The notes under the pieces were generated by a model that saw nothing but the letters and a program-made list of their open reading frames with translations, had not been told where the DNA came from and searched no databases. The position numbers and the translations under genes are program-made. This document shows positions 57,751-64,000 of a stretch of 64,000 nucleotides of DNA, piece after piece. Location of the stretch: positions 62,001 to 126,000 of the forward strand of contig DATGJP010000120.1 of assembly GCA_035295125.1 (NCBI GenBank). The letters run 5' to 3'. The first letter of the stretch is position 1. The number at the start of each line of letters is the position of its first letter. Source of the stretch: JAICMB01 sp035295125 (lineage in GTDB: Bacteria; Acidobacteriota; Terriglobia; Bryobacterales; Bryobacteraceae).

Positions 57751-59935
57751 TATCTGTAGATGCTAACGCAACCGGGTCCACACCCGCATAGAGGCGGCGG
57801 TAGACATCGGCGTTGCGCAGAACGTTCTGGACGTAGTTCCGGGTCTCCGTGAAAGGGATGCTTTCGACGAATTCGGCGGGCTCCTGGAAAGTGCTCCAAT
57901 TGCGCCAATTCAGTACTCTGCTCTTGCCCGCGTTGTAGGAGGCGAGGGCCTGTTCCCAGTCGCCATTCAGGGAATCGAGCATGATTTTCAAGTAATACGT
58001 CCCGATTTCGAGATTGACATCCGGACTGAACAACATGTTGGCCCGAAACGGCCGGATATTCAGGCGGCGGCTGAGTTCACGCCCGGTCGACGGCAGGACC
58101 TGCGTCAGTCCGTAGGCGTTCGCAGGCGAGATGACTTTAGGGTTAAACTCCGACTCCTGGCGGATCAAACCAGCCACCATGAAGGGATCCAGCCCGCGTT
58201 CCTGCGAATACCCCTCCAGCGACTTCCAGAACGGCAGCGGGAACGCGAGCCGCCAGAGCTTCTGGGTGGAGGTGTCGAACGGCAGGTTCATGTATCCGGG
58301 GGCGTAGTGCTTGATCAGCCGAATCCCGCGGTCGGGGGCGTTCTGGCGGACCGCGAGTTGCGCCAATTCGATGGCCATAAGCTGCGATTGGCCGTCGTGT
58401 TGCGCGCCGAAGCGGAGTTCGCCCTCCGCTAAGTCGGCGAGCCCGGCGGACGCCAGAAGGCGGGCACGTTCGATGCGCACCTTATTGGCATCGTTAGCTT
58501 CCGTGATGATCGTCGGAACGCGCTGTGGAAACGTGATGGCTGCCAGGAACTGACCGGCGGCGTCCGACGGGGTCGCTTTGCCGATAGCGGCGTCGTTCAT
58601 CCGAGCCCGTGCCAGCAGCGCGTAGTACTCGTTCGGAAACTGCGCCGTGATCTTTTCGTAGTACACCCGCGCGCTGCCGGGATCATTGGCCGATTCTGCG
58701 ATCCGCCCCAGAAAGTACAGGGACGCGCTGGCGTTCTCGGAACCCGGATAGTTCTTTACGTGCGCGGCCAGAAGGTCCCGCGCGCCCTGCCGGTCCTTGA
58801 GGTATTGACTCCACGTAACGTTCCACTGACAGGAGGCAGCTTGCGGATCGTTTGGAAACGATTCGTAACAGGCCCGGTAGGCGGCCTCCGAATCCGCCGG
58901 CTGGTTCTTGACGCGGTAATAGTAGCCCGCTCCAATGATGGCGCGCAGGCGCCATGGCGAATCGGCGTGTTTGCTCGCGAGGTCGTCCAGAGAGCGCTTC
59001 AGATCGTCCTGTGCGTCGAGACGGCGGGCTGCCTGAGTCAAATAAAATAGCCGTTCCGCATCGGCTTCGGGAGCTTGCACTTCGAGCGGCCGGAGATAGT
59101 GCAGCGCCGCGGCAGCGTCCTTGAGATAGAACATCGCGGCTCCCAGACGGACGCGGCCGACGTCCAGGTCCTCACCATTCAATTGCGGAATCAGGGTTTC
59201 CAGTTCACTCTTAGCTTTCGTGTACTCGTGGACATCGAGCAGTTTCGAGCAACGGACCAGGCGGCCTTTTGGCGTTAAGGGTGGATAGTGCGCGAGCGCA
59301 GCGCCGGCCTCGTCTGCTTCCGGAGTCTGCGGATACTCGGTATAGATGCGGCTGAAATGCTCGGCGGCGGAGGTGCCATCGCCTGCGGCTTCGTATGCTT
59401 TCGCCAGGAGCAACTCCAGCTTTTCGGCGGCCAGCGCGCTCTTGTTTTGGTCGAGCAAAGCCAGCGCTTTCTTTGGGTCGTTCTGCTGGATGGCGGTGTT
59501 TGCCGCCAGCAGGACTGCTTTCGCCAGGAGCGGGGAGACCGGTGAATGCGCGAGAGCCGGCGCGATCGCGGAGTCCGCGGCAACAAGATTATGCTGCTCG
59601 AACTGCGCGGAGGCTTTGAGAAATCCCACGTAGTCAGCTAACTCGGGAAGGCGTTTTTCAGCCGCCTGGAGGTGCTCGATGGCGGCCGGGTACTGCTTGG
59701 CGTCCAGTTCTTCGTTGCCCAGGACGAGCTGTGCGAGAGCTCCGTCGCGGTCCTTTGCATGAACAGTCGCGTAGTGCTGGAGTGCGGCCCGCGTTTGAGC
59801 CGTGGGGTGATCGCGATACTCATGGGCGAGACTCTCCAGAGTCTGGGCGTGCGCGGTTGTAAACAAGAACAACAGGCCAAAACCGAGCGCCCAAGGTGTG
59901 ACTGCGAGGCGGCGCGGGCGGTTTCCCCTGTGCAT
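57641..59935 (-). CDS. slt: Soluble lytic murein transglycosylase
   Basis: A 764-residue periplasmic enzyme that cleaves peptidoglycan with anhydromuropeptide release. The start is set at ATG 59935, just before the signal peptide (RRLAVTPWALGFGLLFLFTTAHAQ); the frame is open 48 codons further but not signal-like. A long superhelical TPR-like ring (ELDAKQYPAAIEHLQAA, YRACYESFPNDPQAASCQWN) of about 550 residues is followed by the SLT domain: VAGLIRQESEFNPKVISP holds the catalytic glutamate, then NAYGLTQVLPSTG and LASYNAGKSRV. The Arg/Thr/Ser-rich tail of about 40 residues overlaps the aminotransferase gene. Confidence 0.92.
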   Translation of the reverse strand: MHRGNRPRRLAVTPWALGFGLLFLFTTAHAQTLESLAHEYRDHPTAQTRAALQHYATVHAKDRDGALAQLVLGNEELDAKQYPAAIEHLQAAEKRLPELADYVGFLKASAQFEQHNLVAADSAIAPALAHSPVSPLLAKAVLLAANTAIQQNDPKKALALLDQNKSALAAEKLELLLAKAYEAAGDGTSAAEHFSRIYTEYPQTPEADEAGAALAHYPPLTPKGRLVRCSKLLDVHEYTKAKSELETLIPQLNGEDLDVGRVRLGAAMFYLKDAAAALHYLRPLEVQAPEADAERLFYLTQAARRLDAQDDLKRSLDDLASKHADSPWRLRAIIGAGYYYRVKNQPADSEAAYRACYESFPNDPQAASCQWNVTWSQYLKDRQGARDLLAAHVKNYPGSENASASLYFLGRIAESANDPGSARVYYEKITAQFPNEYYALLARARMNDAAIGKATPSDAAGQFLAAITFPQRVPTIITEANDANKVRIERARLLASAGLADLAEGELRFGAQHDGQSQLMAIELAQLAVRQNAPDRGIRLIKHYAPGYMNLPFDTSTQKLWRLAFPLPFWKSLEGYSQERGLDPFMVAGLIRQESEFNPKVISPANAYGLTQVLPSTGRELSRRLNIRPFRANMLFSPDVNLEIGTYYLKIMLDSLNGDWEQALASYNAGKSRVLNWRNWSTFQEPAEFVESIPFTETRNYVQNVLRNADVYRRLYAGVDPVALASTDNGNSSDKDPGSTGSTRKSQRTVPQRTNSKLHRVRNS
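59908..59933 (+). repeat. Dispersed palindromic repeat, copy F (inside the slt start)
   Basis: GGCGGCGCGGGCGGTTTCCC then CTGTGC. It is a slightly decayed copy of the family core. Read on the minus strand it codes for the positively charged n-region (HRGNRPRR) of the transglycosylase signal peptide. Confidence 0.5.
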
Positions 59936-60029
59936 TCCTGTTTTGTCCGAAGGCCCGCTAAAGCCCGCTCCACCCTTCCACCGAATCCAAAATTCGGTGT
60001 TGTGCGAAGTCACAGGCAAGTTTGCGGTG

Positions 60030-61091
60030 CTAAGCGAGCGGACCGGGATAATCGGGGCCAAGCAATTCCACATCATCATTTGCCAGCGTTCTCAGGAGTT
60101 CTACGTGTAAATAATCGACCATCGTGTTGGAGGCCGATAGGAAATCACGGCGAAAAGCTTCTCGGGCAGCGTCGATCTCAGACTGCAAGGCAGCATACAG
60201 ATTACGAGTCAGCCTGCCTTCCTTGACCGCATGCGATTTGTACAGCCGCAGCTCAGCGGCCTGCACGCGGGCGAATCGCTGCGCTCTCAGGTGCAGCTCC
60301 TGATCCTCTTTATTGAGGGAAAACCACGATGATATAGACGGTTCCGCAGGCTTCCCCGTTGCGATACTCACCAAGTGAGACGCGCCGGATGGCGCAGGTG
60401 CAACGGTTTGATTTTCGAGCACCAGGGACCCGACCATGGCCAGCAGTTCGAGGGCGCTGGCGTCGATCTCACCGTTAGTTCCCGAGTCGGCATAGAGGAT
60501 GGCGGCGATACGGCTTCGCGCGGTGATGGGAAACAGGTAGAAACGCTGGTCGGGCTGCTCACCAGCCCACTCGGCAATGGGATCGGACAGTTCCCCTTTT
60601 GTGCGCAGCGCGACGATCGTATCGCGGGTTTCGACGACGTGCGCGAATGCCGGCGCGGAGGCCAGCGGTGTGTTGTCGATTTTACCCTCGGATGCGAAGC
60701 CGCGGTTGGCTTGTAGACGCAGCGAGACGCCACCCACGATAAATAACGCCGAGCGGTCGCACAAACCGGCCGTCGAGTCGATAAAGGCCTTACTCCAGGC
60801 CTCTTCGCTTTCAAAGTCGTGGAATCGGCGTATGGCCTGATTGAGCTGCGATGAGAGCTGGCGGCGCAAACGAGCGCTCTCAACTTCGACGGCTGACTTG
60901 AAATGCTGTTCCAGGCTCGCGGAAAGCTCGCCGAAGCGTTCTTCAAAGACACGTTCGAGATGACCGCGCCAACCGGCGGCCATCTGTTCCTGGATGCGGT
61001 CGACTTCGATCTGCCAGGCCGCGCTCAACTGCTCGCGGGCGGTCTCGCGAGCTTCTTGAATGGCGTTTTGGAGCGGGCTCGGATCCGCCAT
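60030..61091 (-). CDS. GAF-like domain protein flanked by coiled coils
   Basis: About 353 residues, start at ATG 61091. Residues 1-100 form a long charged helix (QNAIQEARETAREQLSAAWQIEVDRIQEQM) likely to be a coiled coil. About 110-230 form a GAF-like sensor (ALFIVGGVSLRLQANRG, YLFPITARSRIAAILYADSG, ALELLAMVGSLVLEN). A second helical region follows (DQELHLRAQRFARVQAAELRL and DAAREAFRRDFL). There is no output enzyme domain. Proteins of this plan recur in acidobacteria with no known role; a ligand-sensing scaffold is a fair guess. It lies 94 bases upstream of slt on the same strand and may be cotranscribed. Confidence 0.7.
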   Translation of the reverse strand: MADPSPLQNAIQEARETAREQLSAAWQIEVDRIQEQMAAGWRGHLERVFEERFGELSASLEQHFKSAVEVESARLRRQLSSQLNQAIRRFHDFESEEAWSKAFIDSTAGLCDRSALFIVGGVSLRLQANRGFASEGKIDNTPLASAPAFAHVVETRDTIVALRTKGELSDPIAEWAGEQPDQRFYLFPITARSRIAAILYADSGTNGEIDASALELLAMVGSLVLENQTVAPAPSGASHLVSIATGKPAEPSISSWFSLNKEDQELHLRAQRFARVQAAELRLYKSHAVKEGRLTRNLYAALQSEIDAAREAFRRDFLSASNTMVDYLHVELLRTLANDDVELLGPDYPGPLA

Positions 61092-61133
61092 GTGGCTGAA
61101 CATATTTTAGCAGTAACGTTTTGAATCGCCAGC

Positions 61134-61155
61134 GGACAGGCGAAACCGCTTGTCC
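61134..61155 (-). repeat. Dispersed palindromic repeat, copy G
   Basis: On the minus strand GGACAAGCGG-TTTC-GCCTGTCC, a near-perfect palindrome with the same TTTC loop and GCGGTTTCGCCTG core as the other copies. It is centred in the 55-base gap between the MFS stop and the GAF-like gene start. Confidence 0.6.
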
Positions 61156-61158
61156 GAC

Positions 61159-62463
61159 CTAGTCCGCCGCGGCCGCAGCGGCGGCAAGCTGGCGGCGCGT
61201 CATGTCCTGTGCAATGGTCTTGGAGCCGGCCCACAGAACAATCGCCAGCGCAACCGAAAGGATTGGAATAACCACCATGGCCTGTTGCAGACCAATGGCT
61301 TTGAAGGCTTCCGTCAACTGCGTAGCGCCGGCGGCCTCGGCGGCGCGGTGCGCCATACGGTCGCTCAGCGCGCCGGTGAGCAGCGGCCCGAACGAGGCGC
61401 CACCGAGGTACATGACGAGGAAATACACCGACATCGCCGTTCCGCGGAACACGGGAGGAACGATGTCCTGAATCGAGGAGTACACGCAGCCGTAATACGA
61501 ATTCAGAGATGCGTAGCTCAATGTGACGAGTATAACGGCGCTGATGAGCGCGCCATGCGGCTGAAGAATCCCGATGTACGCAACCGGCGCACCCAGAAGC
61601 GCTATGGTGGCGGCGGTGAGCATGCGGCCGTCTTTACGGGTGTGGAAAATGCGGTCGCCGATCCAGCCCGCAATCACGCCTCCCGAAATGCCTCCCACGG
61701 CGAACACGATCCCCGTGGCGATGCCCGATCGGGCAAGCGACAGGCCGTGGATGCGGCTCAGGAATGCCGGCAGGAATGTCCCATAGGCGTACATGTTGAA
61801 GTTGAGCAGGGCTCCCGAGGCGATGATCCACCACAGAGTGGGGATCTTGAGAACAGACCAAACGGACCCTTCCACCACTTCCGGCTTCGCTTCCGCGGCG
61901 CCACGGTCCGGCTCCTTGAGAAACAGCAGAACGGGGATCAGAACCAGGGCGGGCGCGGCGGCGGCCATCATTCCAACCCGCCATCCAAAAGCCTGCGCGA
62001 TCGGCCCGCTGAAGAAATAGCTGAGAGCTCCCCCAATCGGCACTCCGAGCATGAACAGCGCCAATGCTTTGGAACGCTTTTCCGGAGGGACGAGATCGCC
62101 AATCCAACTGGTGCCCGAAGGCGCAACTACAGCCTCGCCCACGCCAACTCCGATCCGCGAGAACATCAGCATGGCATAACTGCTGGCGACGCCGGCGAAG
62201 GCTGTAAGGGCGCTCCAGATCAGTATTCCAACACCCAGCAATCCTTTGCGGCTGCGTTTGTCGGCAAAGCGACCGAACGGCACGCCAATAACGGCGTAGA
62301 TCCAAATGAAAGCGCTGCCAAGAAGACCGATATCGCCGTCGCTGAGGTGAAACTCCTTCCGCATCGGCTCGGCGAGGGCGCCGGCCACGTGGCGGTCGTA
62401 GAAGTTCAAAATATTGATCGCGAACAGGACGGCGAGGGCGGCGGTATGCTTCTTCGGGGGCAC
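61159..62463 (-). CDS. MFS transporter, spinster-like
   Basis: A 434-residue permease with 12 membrane helices. The front (LAVLFAINILNFYDRHVAGALAEPMRKEF) with its NxxDR motif, the loop-2/3 signature GRFADKRSRKGLLGVGI, and LVPPEKRSKALALFMLGVPIGGALSYF are those of the spinster/hexuronate-type branch of the major facilitators. Members move sugars, lipids or aromatic acids by proton exchange. The substrate is not readable. It is divergent from the ADOP permease gene, with an 81-base gap, and repeat copy G follows its stop. Confidence 0.9.
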   Translation of the reverse strand: MPPKKHTAALAVLFAINILNFYDRHVAGALAEPMRKEFHLSDGDIGLLGSAFIWIYAVIGVPFGRFADKRSRKGLLGVGILIWSALTAFAGVASSYAMLMFSRIGVGVGEAVVAPSGTSWIGDLVPPEKRSKALALFMLGVPIGGALSYFFSGPIAQAFGWRVGMMAAAAPALVLIPVLLFLKEPDRGAAEAKPEVVEGSVWSVLKIPTLWWIIASGALLNFNMYAYGTFLPAFLSRIHGLSLARSGIATGIVFAVGGISGGVIAGWIGDRIFHTRKDGRMLTAATIALLGAPVAYIGILQPHGALISAVILVTLSYASLNSYYGCVYSSIQDIVPPVFRGTAMSVYFLVMYLGGASFGPLLTGALSDRMAHRAAEAAGATQLTEAFKAIGLQQAMVVIPILSVALAIVLWAGSKTIAQDMTRRQLAAAAAAAD

Positions 62464-62544
62464 AGGTGCATCATCCTATCACAAGCAGAAGCACATTACT
62501 GGAACTCATCCGGCTTTTGTGCGTAGTCTCCAGCAGAGGAATAG

Positions 62545-64000
62545 ATGGACTTAATCCAGGATGTCCGCTATGCCGCCAGGATGCTGCGCAAGTCGCCGGC
62601 GTTCGCGTTGACCGCGACGCTGACCATGGCGCTTGGAATCGGCGTCACGACGGCGATCTTCAGCACTTGTGATGCGATGCTTTGGAGTCCGGTTCCCCTG
62701 CCGCACCTGGAGACCCTGGTCACGGTGCTGGGGCGGGTTCCGGACGATCCGGACCATTGGAACAGCGTTTCCCCCGCCGACCTCGCGGACATTCAACGCG
62801 AAAACACGTCTCTTCAAAGCGTTGCGAGCTGGACCTCCGGTCTCGCCAATCTGGCTGGAGCAGGCGGCGAGCCTGAGCGCGTCGAGCAGTCGCTGGTGAG
62901 CGTCAATTTCTTCGACGTCAGTGGAGTACAGCCGGCCCGAGGACATGCGTTTCAGCCCGGCGACGATCAACGTGGCCGCGACCGCGAGGTGATCCTGAGC
63001 GACCGGCTTTGGCGGCGCAGGTTCGGCGGCGATGCCGGCATCGTAGGGCAGTCGATCAAACTGGATGACGAAACGTACAGCGTCATCGGAATCATGCCGG
63101 CCACCTTCGATTTCCCGATCGCGACGGAGTTATGGACTCCTTTGGCCCTGAATCCCACGCAACTGACCGATCGCAATAATCAGGCGCTCGTGGCCATCGC
63201 CCGCTTGAAGCCCGGGCGCACAATCGCCCAGGCTGCGGCTGAAACAGACGCGACTGCGGCACGGCTTCAGAGTCTGTATACCGACTCGAACAAGAACCGG
63301 CGATTTCGTGTCGGACCAGCCCTGGAGTTTCTCGTCGACTACGAAACGCGTCACTACCTCGTGATGCTGTTGGGCTCGGTGGTTTTCGTGCTTCTAATTG
63401 CCTGTGCCAATGTCGCGAATCTGCAGTTTGCGCGAGCCACTGGGCGGATGCGGGAAATCGCTGTACGGACGGCTCTCGGGGCGGGCCGCGGACGGATTCT
63501 GATTCAGCTTGTCACCGAGAGTATCCTGCTGTCGCTGATGGGTGCGTCTCTCGGGCTGCTGGTCGCGCATTGGGGCATGAACATGATCCGCGGCGGTATG
63601 CCGGCTGAAATCGAACGCTACATTCTTGGTTTCAAGGACATCCACCTGGACGGCCGGGCCTTACTTTTTACGCTGATTGCCGCTCTACTCAGTGGCGTAC
63701 TGGCCGGACTGGCGCCGGCATGGCAGTGCGCCCGGCCAAATCTGAACGAAACATTGCGCGAGGGTGCACGCGGTTCTTCGGCGGGCCAGTCGCGGCAGAG
63801 GCTGCGTAATTTCCTCGTGGCGGGCGAAGTGGCTTTAGCGGTTGTACTCCTCGTTGGTGCGGGCCTGATGGTGCGCGGCTTTCGCACCCTGCTGAAAAAT
63901 GGGGCAGCGCTTCAACCATCTACCCTGCTCACGCTGCGGCTCGCAATTACCGATCACAAGTATCACGAAAAATACCAGGTGGCGGACTTCTATCGCACGG
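62545..64000 (+). CDS. ADOP-type ABC transporter permease, 3' truncated by window edge
   Basis: The frame starts at ATG 62545 behind AGAGGA and stays open to base 64000 (485 codons). It begins MDLIQDVRYAARMLRKSP, with the first helix ALTATLTMALGIGVTTAIFS, then a MacB periplasmic domain (VILSDRLWRRRFGGDAGIVGQ near 150; IGIMPATFDFPIATELWTPL) and the first FtsX three-helix block (YLVMLLGSVVFVLLIACANVANLQFARATGRMREIAVRTALGAGR near 270-315). The second half lies outside the window. It lacks the longer charged N-terminal extension of the ADOP at 3704-6355 and has no padR gene beside it here. Confidence 0.92.
   Translation, partial: MDLIQDVRYAARMLRKSPAFALTATLTMALGIGVTTAIFSTCDAMLWSPVPLPHLETLVTVLGRVPDDPDHWNSVSPADLADIQRENTSLQSVASWTSGLANLAGAGGEPERVEQSLVSVNFFDVSGVQPARGHAFQPGDDQRGRDREVILSDRLWRRRFGGDAGIVGQSIKLDDETYSVIGIMPATFDFPIATELWTPLALNPTQLTDRNNQALVAIARLKPGRTIAQAAAETDATAARLQSLYTDSNKNRRFRVGPALEFLVDYETRHYLVMLLGSVVFVLLIACANVANLQFARATGRMREIAVRTALGAGRGRILIQLVTESILLSLMGASLGLLVAHWGMNMIRGGMPAEIERYILGFKDIHLDGRALLFTLIAALLSGVLAGLAPAWQCARPNLNETLREGARGSSAGQSRQRLRNFLVAGEVALAVVLLVGAGLMVRGFRTLLKNGAALQPSTLLTLRLAITDHKYHEKYQVADFYRT

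Noticed and set aside
61150..62526. Plus-strand frame of 458 codons
   Set aside because: Antisense to the spinster-like MFS gene; very rich in Arg/Gly/His/Asn with no hydrophobic core, typical of a shadow frame.

Overview
The window is high-GC chromosomal DNA from a Gram-negative bacterium, most likely an Acidobacteriota of the Solibacter/Bryobacter type (inference from gene content; no rRNA gene is present). The evidence is two ADOP/MacB-like fused permeases, one with its PadR regulator, an Oar-like TonB-dependent receptor with an N-terminal carboxypeptidase-regulatory domain, an SBBP beta-propeller protein, lpxC (lipid A), many secreted glycoside hydrolases, and remains of a WD40/PD40 kinase. 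I see no tRNA, rRNA, CRISPR array, prophage or intact insertion sequence. Two genes run off the ends: an MFS transporter at the left edge and an ADOP permease at the right edge.

Layout. 0-12 kb: MFS sugar-type transporter end, TPR protein, uvrC, PadR-ADOP pair, a GH172-like secreted protein and a large Lhr helicase. 12-17.4 kb: TonB receptor with a strong terminator, then a GH13 enzyme. 17.5-22 kb: a tightly coupled minus-strand operon deoC - GAF/SpoIIE phosphatase - lysA - metallo-beta-lactamase-fold hydrolase, preceded by a CheY-like response regulator. 22.5-22.8 kb: a strong extended -10 promoter followed by about 160 nt of structured, non-coding sequence (6S-RNA-like candidate). 23-28.3 kb: glucosaminidase-like protein, a 50-residue membrane protein, PHP phosphoesterase, secreted protein, pckA, lpxC-pgsA. 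28.3-33.9 kb: hairpin-rich leader, TreS-like GH13, APC-type permease, SBBP protein. 34-41 kb is a decaying accessory zone: a PD40 fragment with an in-frame stop, a cupin with two frameshifts and a MocR regulator reduced to 59 codons lie among an FAD monooxygenase and two carboxymuconolactone-decarboxylase-family genes. 41-50.4 kb: secreted GH9, GH51 and GH29 enzymes for plant-type polysaccharide, then an atypical M19 peptidase-like protein and an amidohydrolase. 50.3-54.4 kb: a four-gene minus-strand operon coding for an LnmK-like hotdog protein, an alpha/beta hydrolase, a divergent cyclopropane-synthase-like methyltransferase and a desaturase. 54.5-64 kb: secreted protein, PAAR protein coupled to a methyltransferase, aminotransferase, soluble lytic transglycosylase, GAF coiled-coil protein, MFS transporter and ADOP permease.

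The best candidates for something undescribed are the four-gene lipid operon, whose Cfa-like enzyme has lost part of the bicarbonate pocket known in cyclopropane synthases; a family of at least seven dispersed palindromic repeats with core GGCGGTTTCGCCTG; the structured RNA candidate near 22.6 kb; and the PAAR-methyltransferase pair. All functional assignments rest on motif recognition by eye; no database search was run.
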